From: Novosphingobium sp. 9U
GTDB taxonomy: Bacteria; Pseudomonadota; Alphaproteobacteria; Sphingomonadales; Sphingomonadaceae
Assembly: GCF_902506425.1 (NCBI RefSeq)
Contig: NZ_LR732505.1
Location: forward strand, 1 to 31,678
Direction of reading: 5' to 3'
Length of the DNA stretch: 31,678 bases
The notes beneath the pieces are model-generated. The model did not search any database. It saw only the letters and a list, made by a program, of their open reading frames with translations, and had not been told where the DNA came from. The number at the start of each line of letters is the position of its first letter. Position 1 is the first letter of the stretch. The translations under genes and the position numbers were made by a program. Below are positions 7,202 to 14,862 of this stretch, piece after piece.

Positions 7202-9601
7202 TCAGAGCGGCTGCCCATTCTCGTCGCGGTAGATGTCGCGCCTTCCGACGTGGTTGGCCGGGCCGACGTAGCCGTCCTGCTCCATGCGCTCGACCCACTT
7301 GGCGGCGGTGTTGTAGCCGACTCCCATCTGGCGCTGCAGCCAGGAGACCGAGACTTTCTGGTTCTCGAACACGAGGTGGCAGACCTGGCGGTACTTGCGA
7401 TCGTCCGGGTTGTCCGATGCGGCGTCGATGTCCTCGAAGCCGAAGCCGCCATCCTCGGGCTCTTCGGTGACGGCATCGACGTAGTCGGGCTTGCCCTGCG
7501 TGCGCCAGTAGTCGGCCACGCCTTCGACTTCCTCGTCGCTGACGAAGGGGCCGTGGACGCGCTTCAGGGGGTCTGAGCTCGGCTTGTAGAGCATGTCGCC
7601 CTTGCCCAGCAGCTGCTCGGCGCCTTGCTCGCCCAAGATGGTGCGGCTGTCGATGCGACTGGTGACGGCGAAGCTGATGCGGGTGGGCAGGTTGGCCTTG
7701 ATGACGCCGGTGATGACGTCGACCGACGGGCGCTGCGTCGCCATGATCAGGTGGATGCCGGCGGCGCGGCTCTTTTGCGCGAGACGCTGGATCAGGACCT
7801 CGATCTCCTTGCCGACGGTGACCATCAAGTCCGCCAGCTCGTCGACGATCAGCACGATCTGCGGCAGTGTCTCGTAGTCGAGCTGGTTCTCCTCGTAGAG
7901 TTCCTCGCCCGTGTCCGGATCGAAGCCGATCTGCACGCGGCGGCCGAGCGGCTTGCCCTTGGCGGCAGCGGAGCGGACCTTCTCGTTGAAGCTGGCGAGG
8001 TTGCGGACCGACAGCTCGCTCATCATGCGATAGCGGCGTTCCATCTCCTCGACCGCCCACTTCAATGCGCGCACGGCCTTCGGTGGCTCGGTCACCACTG
8101 GCGAGAGCAAGTGCGGGATGTCGTCGTAGCTCTTGAGCTCCAGCACCTTGGGATCGACCAGGATCAAGCGGCACTGCGCCGGCGTCAGGCGGTAGAGCAG
8201 TGAGAGCAGGATGCAGTTAAGGCCGACCGACTTGCCCGAGCCGGTCGTGCCCGCGACCAGCAGGTGCGGCATGGTGGCGAGGTCCGCTACGACCGGCTCG
8301 CCGGCGATGTCCTTGCCCAGGATGATCGGCAGCATGCCCTTGTGGCTGGCGAAGGCCTCGGAGCCGACCATCTCGCGGAACGAGACCATCTGCCGGTCTG
8401 CATTGGGCAATTCGATGCCCATCACGGTGCGACCGGGGATCGAGGACACGCGGGCCGAGATCGCGCTCATATTGCGGGCGATGTCGTCTGCCAGGCCGAT
8501 CACGCGGCTCGCCTTAATGCCGGGGGCCGGCTCCAGCTCGTACATTGTAACGACCGGGCCGGTGCGGACCGCGGTGATCTCGCCCTTGACGTTGAAGTCG
8601 TCCAGCACGGTTTCGAGCAGGCGGGCGTTGCGCTCTAGGCTGAGCTTGTCGATCGGCTTTTGCGAGCCCGGGGCAGGCTCGTTCAGCAGTTCCAGGCCGG
8701 GCAGCTCGTACTTGTCGAACAAGTCGGTCTGGCGGCTGGTGGCCCCCAGTTGTGCCGGAGCGGCGGGCTTGCTGGGATCGACGATCTCGGGCGCCTTGCG
8801 GGGCTTGTCGTCGGCCCAGGGCGGAGCCGATGCGCCCGCGGCGACAGGTGCCTCTTCTTCGGTCGATGCAGCCAGGCGCGGCGCGACGGCTGCCTTCTGG
8901 CGCGGGGTTGGGCGCTCGCTTGCACCGTTTGCCGGCAGCGCGTCGGCGACCCGGCCCAGCTTGCCGGGTAGCGAGAACAGGATGCCCCAATCGAGGGCGA
9001 AGACCTTGCCGGCGAGCGCGGTGCCGGCGAACAGGCTCACCACCGCGAGCGCGAAGGTGGCCCAGCCTTGCGCGGCTTCGGGGAGCACGCCGGTAGCGAG
9101 GTGGATGATCTTGGCCCCCAGCAGCCCGGTGATTCCGCCCATCGAGGCGGGAAGCACGCCGCCTTGCTCGGTGAAGCCGAGCGAGAGCACGGTGGCGATC
9201 AGCACCATGGCAAAGGCGAGCACGGCAGTGGGGCGCCACCAGCGCTGGTTGACCGGCTCGACGCTGCCGTCCTCCTCCTCGACCAGGCGCCACAGCTTGC
9301 GCGCGAAGACGTAGAGCAGCGGCACGAACAGGAACGAGACCGGGCCGAACAGCAGCAACATGAGATCGGCGAGCCAGGCGCCGCCCGGGCCCATCCAGTT
9401 CAGTACGGCGCCGCCCGCTGCCGTCGACAGCGAGGGGTCGGTCTGGTGATAGCTCGCCAGCGAGAGGGCAAGGAACAGCATCGCCGAAAACAGCGTCAGC
9501 GCCCCCGTCAGCTCGCTCGCGCGGCGCAAGGACCGTTTCAGGACGGCACGCCAGTCCGGCTTGGCGATCCGCCGGCCGGCCGCGATGGGTCTTGTCGCCA
9601 T
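7202..9601 (-). CDS. ftsK: DNA translocase FtsK
   Basis: A 799-residue FtsK/SpoIIIE motor that pumps chromosome ends through the septum and activates dimer resolution. Hydrophobic segments at about 33-50, 77-100, 124-142 and 175-200 form the membrane anchor. A variable Pro/Ala-rich linker (about 220-290) follows. The motor holds Walker A AGTTGSGKS (450-458, Lys457) and Walker B VLIVDEL (Asp587, Glu588). The C-terminal gamma winged helix (about 735-795) contains SVSWLQRQMGVGYNTAAKW, the module that reads KOPS sites. The short linker is usual for alphaproteobacterial FtsK. It lies 57 bases downstream of the thiE-like gene on the same strand. Confidence 0.97.
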   Translation of the reverse strand: MATRPIAAGRRIAKPDWRAVLKRSLRRASELTGALTLFSAMLFLALSLASYHQTDPSLSTAAGGAVLNWMGPGGAWLADLMLLLFGPVSFLFVPLLYVFARKLWRLVEEEDGSVEPVNQRWWRPTAVLAFAMVLIATVLSLGFTEQGGVLPASMGGITGLLGAKIIHLATGVLPEAAQGWATFALAVVSLFAGTALAGKVFALDWGILFSLPGKLGRVADALPANGASERPTPRQKAAVAPRLAASTEEEAPVAAGASAPPWADDKPRKAPEIVDPSKPAAPAQLGATSRQTDLFDKYELPGLELLNEPAPGSQKPIDKLSLERNARLLETVLDDFNVKGEITAVRTGPVVTMYELEPAPGIKASRVIGLADDIARNMSAISARVSSIPGRTVMGIELPNADRQMVSFREMVGSEAFASHKGMLPIILGKDIAGEPVVADLATMPHLLVAGTTGSGKSVGLNCILLSLLYRLTPAQCRLILVDPKVLELKSYDDIPHLLSPVVTEPPKAVRALKWAVEEMERRYRMMSELSVRNLASFNEKVRSAAAKGKPLGRRVQIGFDPDTGEELYEENQLDYETLPQIVLIVDELADLMVTVGKEIEVLIQRLAQKSRAAGIHLIMATQRPSVDVITGVIKANLPTRISFAVTSRIDSRTILGEQGAEQLLGKGDMLYKPSSDPLKRVHGPFVSDEEVEGVADYWRTQGKPDYVDAVTEEPEDGGFGFEDIDAASDNPDDRKYRQVCHLVFENQKVSVSWLQRQMGVGYNTAAKWVERMEQDGYVGPANHVGRRDIYRDENGQPL

Positions 9602-9658
9602 GTCTTAGGTAAGTTCCCCGTTCAGGGCTGCAATAATGCGCTTGGGGCCGAGTGTCCG

Positions 9659-10234
9659 TCAAGAATGGATCGGGAACGAACGTTTGCGCGGCTGTGCAAG
9701 ACTCGCGATGGCGGCCCAGTGCTTGGCGCCAATGTGACGAGCGCGGCGAGCGTCCATGCCGCCGAGCGCGATCACCGGCACTTGCGCATGGGCAGCAAGC
9801 AGGCGAAACCGGACGGGACCAAGCCCGCGTGCGCCGGGGTGGCTGCCGGTCGCGAACACCGGAGAGAGCAGCACGGCATCGGCGCGGGTGCGGTTGGCGG
9901 CGCCGAGTTCGAGCAGGGAGTGTACCGTGACGAGGCGCTGCGTTGCTGGACCGGAGGCGAGCCTTGGCGCGGCGCCATAGGCGCCGTCCGCGCGCCACCG
10001 CCTTGCTTCGCTTGCAGAGCCAGACAGCACGACGCAGTGCCCGCGGCTCCGTGCGACCCGAGCAAGGGCCAGAAGGCGCGCATGACGCTCAGCGGCCGGC
10101 AAGTGATAGTGGCGGAAGATGAAGCCCGACCCGCGCGGTAGGTGCCGCAAGGCGTCTTCGAGCCGGTCGTCGATGCGGGCATCGCTGACGAGCCAGACCT
10201 TGGGCAGCTTGCAGGGCGGGTAGCGGCGGCGCAC
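9659..10234 (-). CDS. thiE: Thiamine phosphate synthase / TenI-family protein
   Basis: A ThiE/TenI TIM-barrel protein of about 191 residues. Visible landmarks are VVLSGS (68-73), a TVHS segment (103-106), SPVFATGSHPGA (124-135, equivalent to the GPVFPT loop of ThiE) and VIALGGM (154-160). ThiE joins the pyrimidine and thiazole moieties to make thiamine phosphate; TenI homologues aromatise the thiazole. The motifs diverge from E. coli ThiE, so the exact activity is uncertain. I chose the GTG at 10234 (begins VRRRYPPCKLPKVWLVSD). An in-frame ATG at 10258 would add eight residues and would overlap the yggS start in the palindrome CCATGG. No strong Shine-Dalgarno precedes either. Confidence 0.78.
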   Translation of the reverse strand: MRRRYPPCKLPKVWLVSDARIDDRLEDALRHLPRGSGFIFRHYHLPAAERHARLLALARVARSRGHCVVLSGSASEARRWRADGAYGAAPRLASGPATQRLVTVHSLLELGAANRTRADAVLLSPVFATGSHPGARGLGPVRFRLLAAHAQVPVIALGGMDARRARHIGAKHWAAIASLAQPRKRSFPIHS

Positions 10235-10256
10235 GCAGCCGCTATAGCACCGCGCC

Positions 10257-10919
10257 ATGGATCAGCCAGACACTCCGCTTGCCGACATCCGCCGCCGGAT
10301 CGCACACACCGCCGCCATCTCCGGGCGCTCGCCTTATGACGTGACGCTTATCGCCATCTCGAAGACGCACCCGGTCGAGGCGATCGCTCCGCTCCTTGAG
10401 GAGGGCCAGCGCGTGTTCGGCGAGAACCGCGTGCAGGAAGCACAAGCCAAGTGGCCGGCGCTGCGTGAGGCACATGGCGATCTGCAGTTGCATCTCGTCG
10501 GCCAGCTGCAGTCGAACAAGGCTGCGGATGCCGTGGCGCTGTTCGACTGCATCCATTCGCTCGATCGGCCTTCGCTGATCGAGGCGCTGGGCAAGGCGAT
10601 GGACAAGGCGGGGCGGCAGGTGCCGTGCTTCGTGCAGGTGAACATCGGCTCCGAGGAGCAGAAGGGCGGCTGCCCGATCGGTGAGGTGCCGGCGCTGCTG
10701 GCGGGCGCTCGCGAGGCGCAAGTGCCGGTGCTCGGGCTGATGTGCGTGCCGCCGGCGGATGTGGAGGCGGCGCCTTACTTCGCGCTGCTGGCGAAGATCG
10801 CGGCGGACAATGGCTTGGCGCAGCTGTCGATGGGGATGAGCAGCGACTTCGAGACGGCGGTGATGCTCGGCGCCACGCATGTGCGGGTGGGCTCTGCTCT
10901 GTTCGGGTCGCGGGGCTGA
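10257..10919 (+). CDS. yggS: YggS-family PLP homeostasis protein
   Basis: A 220-residue member of the YggS/PROSC (PLPBP) family, single-domain TIM barrels that bind pyridoxal phosphate and buffer PLP and amino-acid pools without known catalysis. Lys36 in LIAISKTHP is the PLP Schiff-base lysine. FGENRVQEA (about 59-67) and HLVGQLQSNKA (about 79-89) are family signatures, and the phosphate-binding end is seen in LSMGMSSDF and VRVGSALFG. The start ATG lies in CCATGG shared with the divergent thiE-like gene. A TATAGC at 10243-10248 is placed so that transcription would begin almost at the ATG, so a leaderless message is possible (inference). Confidence 0.93.
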   Translation: MDQPDTPLADIRRRIAHTAAISGRSPYDVTLIAISKTHPVEAIAPLLEEGQRVFGENRVQEAQAKWPALREAHGDLQLHLVGQLQSNKAADAVALFDCIHSLDRPSLIEALGKAMDKAGRQVPCFVQVNIGSEEQKGGCPIGEVPALLAGAREAQVPVLGLMCVPPADVEAAPYFALLAKIAADNGLAQLSMGMSSDFETAVMLGATHVRVGSALFGSRG

Positions 10920-10922
10920 CCT

Positions 10923-10943
10923 CCTCTCCCCCGCGGGGAGAGG
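10923..10943. terminator. Hairpin between yggS and pyk (convergent)
   Basis: cctctcccc, loop cgc, ggggagagg form a perfect 9-bp stem four bases after the yggS stop and ten bases before the pyk stop. There is no T-tract. It belongs to the same C/G-run palindrome style as other repeats in the window and probably serves as a 3' boundary for both genes. Confidence 0.55.
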
Positions 10944-10952
10944 ATTAGCCGT

Positions 10953-12425
10953 TCAAGCCTTGTCGTGCTTCTCCAGCTCGTTGCCCGAGAGGGTCACCAC
11001 GTGCAGCAGGTTGGTCGAGCCCGGCACGCCGAAGGGCACGCCGGCCAGGATCACCAGCCGCGAGCCGGCGGCGCCGAAGCCATGGCGCAGGGCCATGCGC
11101 TTGCCCTTGGCGATCATCTCCTCAAAGCTACCGATGTCCTTGGTCGAGACCGGGTGCGCGCCCCATAGCAAGGCGATGCGCCGTGCCGACTTCTGGCTGG
11201 GCGTCAGCACCAGCATCGGCGCGGAAGGGCGCTCGCGCGCGACGCGGCGGGCCGAGATGCCCGACATGGTGAAGCAGATCACCGCCTCGATCGGCAGCGC
11301 GTTGGCGATGCTGGCGCACGATTCGGCGAGCGCGTCCGCCATGGTCGCGTCGGGCGGGGTCTCGGTGATGTGGATGCGCTCGCGATAAGTCGAGTCGCCC
11401 TCAACCTGCGCGGCGATGCGGTCCATGATCGTCACCGCCTCGATCGGCCACTGGCCCGCCGCGGTCTCGGCCGAGAGCATCACCGCGTCGGCGCCATCGT
11501 AGACCGCGTTGGCGACGTCGGATACTTCCGCGCGCGTCGGGGTCGGGCGCTCGATCATCGATTCGAGCATCTGCGTGGCGACAACCACCGGCTTGCCGGC
11601 CAGACGCACCTTCTCGATGATCCGCTTCTGCAGCGGCGGCACTTCTTCGGGGTTCAGCTCGACGCCCAAGTCACCGCGCGCGACCATGATACCATCGGAC
11701 AGCTCGATGATCTCGTCCAGGGTATCGACCGCGCTCGGCTTCTCGATCTTGGCCATGAGCGCGCAGTGCCCGCCCATCAGGCGGCGCGCCTCGGCGACAT
11801 CTTCGGGCCGCTGCACGAAGGAGAGGCCGATCCAGTCGGCCTGTTCCTTGATCGCGAAGGCGAGGTCGCGGCGATCTTTCTCGGTCAGCGCCGGCACCGG
11901 CACCAAGGTATCGGGCACGTTGACGCCCTTGCGGTCCGAGATCGGCCCGCCGACTTCGGCCGAGCACAGCAGCGAATCGGGTTCGGCGCGGATGACCTTC
12001 AGCTTCAGCTTGCCGTCGTCGATCAGCAGGCGCTGGCCCTTCTGCAGGATGCCGAATAGCTCGGGATGCGGCAGCTCGACGCGAGTGTCGTCACCCGGCT
12101 CGGGATTGCGGTCCAGCGTGAAGTGCGCGCCATGGCGGATAAAGGCCGAACCGTCGCGGAACTTGCCGACGCGCAGCTTGGGTCCCTGAAGGTCGCACAG
12201 GATGGCGACCGGCTTGCCCAGTTCCTTTTCGACTTCGCGGATCAGCGCGATCGTGCGCGAGTGAATCTCGTGCTCGCCGTGGCTCATGTTGACGCGGAAG
12301 GCGTCGGCCCCGGCGCGCAGCAGCGCAGTGATCGTCTCCTTCGTACTGCTTGCCGGGCCGAGCGTCGCCAGGATCTTGACCTTGCGGCGCCGACGGATGC
12401 TCTTGTTGGTATCGGTGCGGGCCAA
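10953..12425 (-). CDS. pyk: Pyruvate kinase
   Basis: Catalyses phosphoenolpyruvate + ADP to pyruvate + ATP, the last step of glycolysis and the Entner-Doudoroff route. Visible motifs in order: RRKVKILATLGPASS, FRVNMSHG, CDLQGPKLRVGKF, ALMAKIEKPSAVD (catalytic Lys), GIMVARGDLGVELNPE, ATQMLESMIERPTPTRAEVSD and DGADAVMLSAETAAGQWP, followed by the C-terminal allosteric domain. The frame is open to an ATG at 12503, but that adds 26 non-family residues. A TTG at 12425 is preceded by tagga and gives 490 residues starting MARTDTNKS, close to normal length, so I prefer it. It faces the DUF1244 gene across about 105 bases. Confidence 0.95.
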   Translation of the reverse strand: MARTDTNKSIRRRRKVKILATLGPASSTKETITALLRAGADAFRVNMSHGEHEIHSRTIALIREVEKELGKPVAILCDLQGPKLRVGKFRDGSAFIRHGAHFTLDRNPEPGDDTRVELPHPELFGILQKGQRLLIDDGKLKLKVIRAEPDSLLCSAEVGGPISDRKGVNVPDTLVPVPALTEKDRRDLAFAIKEQADWIGLSFVQRPEDVAEARRLMGGHCALMAKIEKPSAVDTLDEIIELSDGIMVARGDLGVELNPEEVPPLQKRIIEKVRLAGKPVVVATQMLESMIERPTPTRAEVSDVANAVYDGADAVMLSAETAAGQWPIEAVTIMDRIAAQVEGDSTYRERIHITETPPDATMADALAESCASIANALPIEAVICFTMSGISARRVARERPSAPMLVLTPSQKSARRIALLWGAHPVSTKDIGSFEEMIAKGKRMALRHGFGAAGSRLVILAGVPFGVPGSTNLLHVVTLSGNELEKHDKA

Positions 12426-12531
12426 GTTGCTTCCTACCGGTTTCGAAAAATGGAGCGTGTTGCGATCGAGGGCCCATATGGCAAAGGGGCCATGACAAAC
12501 CAAGGACGTTTGGCCCGAAAAGGACCTCTAT

Positions 12532-12840
12532 ATGACTGCCGACGACCCACTCGACACGCTCGACGACGCCCAGGCTGCTGCCGCCTTTCGCCGGCTGGTC
12601 CGCCACCTGCGGCATAGGAGCGACGCGCAGAACATCGACTTGATGGGCCTATCCGGGTTTTGCCGGAACTGCCTGGCCGACTGGATCCGCGAAGCGGGCT
12701 ACCCCGGCGACAAGACCGCGGCGCGCGAGCTGATTCACGGCATGCCGGCGGCCGAGTGGAAGCAGACGCAAACCGACGCCACGCCCGAACAGCTCGCGCG
12801 CATGGAGGAGAGCCTGAAGAGGAACGCCGGTTCGCACTGA
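12532..12840 (+). CDS. DUF1244 family protein
   Basis: A 102-residue protein of the DUF1244 family, found widely in alphaproteobacteria and without an established function. The conserved core is visible: LMGLSGFCRNCLADW (37-51, with Cys44 and Cys47 in a CxxC pair) and ARELIHGMPAAEWK (64-77). The CxxC pair could bind a metal or be redox active, but a second metal-ligand pair is not evident. The ATG at 12532 follows aaaagga at a fair distance. It is divergent from pyk and about 100 bases upstream of the GapR-family gene on the same strand. Confidence 0.85.
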   Translation: MTADDPLDTLDDAQAAAAFRRLVRHLRHRSDAQNIDLMGLSGFCRNCLADWIREAGYPGDKTAARELIHGMPAAEWKQTQTDATPEQLARMEESLKRNAGSH

Positions 12841-12877
12841 GACGGGCGAGCTTCCCCGCTATCCACAGGCTGCGCTT

Positions 12878-12905
12878 TTGCTCGCGCGCAGCGAGGTCGC
12901 TATCA
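12878..12905 (+). promoter_or_regulatory. Possible sigma-70 type promoter for the GapR-family gene
   Basis: TTGCTC (12878-12883) and CTATCA (12900-12905) are separated by 16 bases and stand about 40 bases before the ATG at 12945. The match to housekeeping hexamers is moderate, and in a GC-rich genome such pairs occur by chance. Confidence 0.3.
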
Positions 12906-12944
12906 GCCCCGGCCAACCGATTCTTGCGAACACGAAAGACCATC

Positions 12945-13181
12945 ATGGCCGAGACCACCGACGACCGCCTGCGCCTCCTGATCGAACGCGTCGAGCGCCT
13001 GGAAGAAGAGAAGAAGGGCATCTCCGACGACATCAAGGACGTCTACCTGGAAGCCAAGGCGGTCGGCTACGACGTCAAGATCATGCGCCAGATCGTGCGC
13101 CTGCGGAAGATGAACCCGGACGACCGCAAGGAGATGGACATGCTGCTGGATACGTACAAGGCGGCGCTCGGCCTGGGCTGA
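12945..13181 (+). CDS. gapR: GapR-family (DUF2312) nucleoid-associated protein
   Basis: A 78-residue protein matching the DUF2312/GapR family. In Caulobacter, GapR is a small essential nucleoid protein that clamps overtwisted DNA ahead of forks and RNA polymerase and stimulates topoisomerases. The N-terminal half (LLIERVERLEEEKKGISDDI, from about residue 11) is a charged coiled-coil helix. The second part, YLEAKAVGYDVKIMRQIVRLRK (about 29-50), is the most conserved stretch and carries the basic DNA-contact residues. The ATG at 12945 is the first that gives a family-like N-terminus; the frame is open further upstream without homology. It sits upstream of yebC on the same strand, with 96 bases between. 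Confidence 0.9.
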   Translation: MAETTDDRLRLLIERVERLEEEKKGISDDIKDVYLEAKAVGYDVKIMRQIVRLRKMNPDDRKEMDMLLDTYKAALGLG

Positions 13182-13277
13182 ACACTCGTGTGCAGTGGGC
13201 GCGGGACGCAGAAGTTGCCCCGCACCGCTGGCCTGTTGTAAGGCCGCCCATCCTCATTCAGACCGCACGGGCAGACC

Positions 13278-14021
13278 ATGGCAGGCCATTCCAAATTCAA
13301 GAACATCATGCACCGCAAAGGTGCCCAGGATAAGAAGCGCTCGGCGCAGTTCTCCAAGCTCAGCCGCGAAATCACCGTGGCGGCCAAGATGGGCATGCCC
13401 GATCCGGACATGAACCCGCGCCTGCGCGCCGCGGTCAACGCGGCCAAGGCGCAATCGATGCCCAAGGACAACATCCAGCGCGCCATCGACAAGGCGAGCA
13501 AGGGGGATGCCGAGAACTACGAGGAAGTGCGCTACGAGGGCTATGGCCCGGGCGGCGTCGCCATCATCGTCGAGGCACTGACCGACAATCGCAACCGCAC
13601 CGCCACCAACGTGCGCACCGCGTTCTCGAAGAACGGCGGCAACCTGGGTGCGAGCGGAGCGGTCAGCCACGGTTTCGACCGGCTTGGCCTGATCGAATAC
13701 CCCGGCTCGGTCGGTGACGAGGACAAGGTCCTCGAAGCCGCGATCGAAGCCGGCGCAGACGATGTCGAAAGCGATGGCGAGAGCCACTCGGTCTGGACCA
13801 GCGTCGAGAGCCTGCACGAAGTCGCGCGCGAGCTGGAAAAAACCCTGGGCGAGGCCGAAGGCGTCAAGCTCGCCTGGAAGCCCACGCTCAAGGTCGACGT
13901 GGGCGAGGACACGGCTGCCACGCTGTTCAAGCTGGTCGACACCCTCGACGACGACGATGACGTCCAGACCGTCTGGGGCAACTACGAAGTGTCTGAGGAC
14001 GTGATGGAGAAGCTGGGCTGA
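13278..14021 (+). CDS. yebC: YebC/PmpR family regulator
   Basis: A 247-residue YebC-family protein. It starts [19 protein letters not shown], the diagnostic N-terminus, and continues with [51 protein letters not shown] and GSVSHGF-like segments. Members have been described as transcriptional regulators and, more recently, as ribosome-associated factors that help at difficult proline-rich stretches; which applies here is not known. It heads a tight group: the DUF3147 gene starts one base after its stop and ruvC abuts that gene. yebC upstream of ruvC is a classical bacterial arrangement. Confidence 0.96.
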   Translation: MAGHSKFKNIMHRKGAQDKKRSAQFSKLSREITVAAKMGMPDPDMNPRLRAAVNAAKAQSMPKDNIQRAIDKASKGDAENYEEVRYEGYGPGGVAIIVEALTDNRNRTATNVRTAFSKNGGNLGASGAVSHGFDRLGLIEYPGSVGDEDKVLEAAIEAGADDVESDGESHSVWTSVESLHEVARELEKTLGEAEGVKLAWKPTLKVDVGEDTAATLFKLVDTLDDDDDVQTVWGNYEVSEDVMEKLG

Positions 14022-14022
14022 C

Positions 14023-14385
14023 ATGCCCACGCCTGTTGTCGGCCTGATCGCAAAGGCGCTCGTGTCTGGAGCGCTGATTGTCGCGATCGCCGAGATCGGC
14101 AAGCGCCTTCCGGCAGTCGGGGCATTGGTCGCCTCGCTGCCGCTGGTGTCGGTGCTGGGCATGATCCTGCTATGGCGTGCCCGCCCCGATGCCGAGAACA
14201 TGGCGATCCATGCCGAGGCGACGTTCTGGTACGTGCTGCCATCGCTGCCGATGTTCCTGGCCATCCCCGCGCTGTTGCGTGCCGGCGTCCCGTTCTGGCT
14301 GGCGCTTGGCGCGGGGTGCCTGCTGACCATCGCGCTCTATCTGCTGATGATGAACCTGGGGCCGCGCCTCGGCCTGCGCCTCTAA
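14023..14385 (+). CDS. DUF3147-type small membrane protein
   Basis: A 120-residue integral membrane protein with four predicted helices (about 8-26, 30-51, 69-88 and 93-113). It resembles the DUF3147 family, which has no known function; the segment SLPLVSVLGMILLWRARPDA near residue 38 is typical. Its ATG lies one base after the yebC stop, and its TAA is directly followed by the ruvC start, so translation of the three genes is very likely coupled. Nothing ties it to recombination apart from position. Confidence 0.8.
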   Translation: MPTPVVGLIAKALVSGALIVAIAEIGKRLPAVGALVASLPLVSVLGMILLWRARPDAENMAIHAEATFWYVLPSLPMFLAIPALLRAGVPFWLALGAGCLLTIALYLLMMNLGPRLGLRL

Positions 14386-14862
14386 GTGCTCATCATCGGA
14401 CTCGATCCGGGCCTTGCCTGCACCGGCTGGGGCATCGTCGCCAAGTCCGGCAGCCGGCTTAGCCACGTCGCCAATGGCCAGGTGAAGACCGACGCCGCCG
14501 CTTCGCTTGCCGAGCGGCTGGTGACGCTCGACCGGGAACTGACCGACGTGATCCTAGCGCATCGGCCGGACAGCGGTGCGGTGGAGGAAGTCTTCGTCAA
14601 CACCAACGCGCAATCGACGCTCAAATTGGGTCAGGCGCGCGGGGTGTGCCTGCTGGCGATCGCACGCTCAGGGCTGCCGGTCAGCGAGTACGCGACGAGT
14701 CTGGTGAAGAAGGCGCTGGTCGGCACCGGACGCGCCGAAAAGGCGCAAGTGCAGGCCATGCTCAAGGTGCTGCTGCCCGGCGTCAAGCTAGCGGGCGCCG
14801 ACGCGGCCGATGCGCTGGCGGTGGCGATCACCCACGCGAACATGCTGGGCAGTCACCGCTAG
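14386..14862 (+). CDS. ruvC: Holliday junction endonuclease RuvC
   Basis: A 158-residue resolvase that nicks Holliday junctions symmetrically together with RuvAB. All four catalytic acids are present: Asp7 (GLDPG), Glu67 (VEEVF), Asp139 and Asp142 ([10 protein letters not shown]). The block [10 protein letters not shown] (77-86) is conserved. It starts with a GTG that immediately follows the stop of the DUF3147 gene. Its TAG overlaps the TAG of the opposing glycosyltransferase gene in the four bases CTAG (14859-14862), leaving no room for a terminator between them. ruvA and ruvB are 2.6 kb downstream rather than adjacent. Confidence 0.97.
   Translation: MLIIGLDPGLACTGWGIVAKSGSRLSHVANGQVKTDAAASLAERLVTLDRELTDVILAHRPDSGAVEEVFVNTNAQSTLKLGQARGVCLLAIARSGLPVSEYATSLVKKALVGTGRAEKAQVQAMLKVLLPGVKLAGADAADALAVAITHANMLGSHR

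Noticed and set aside
12859..12867. DnaA-box-like ctatccaca
   Set aside because: A single eight-of-nine match with no cluster, no AT-rich unwinding element and no replication genes nearby; not an origin.
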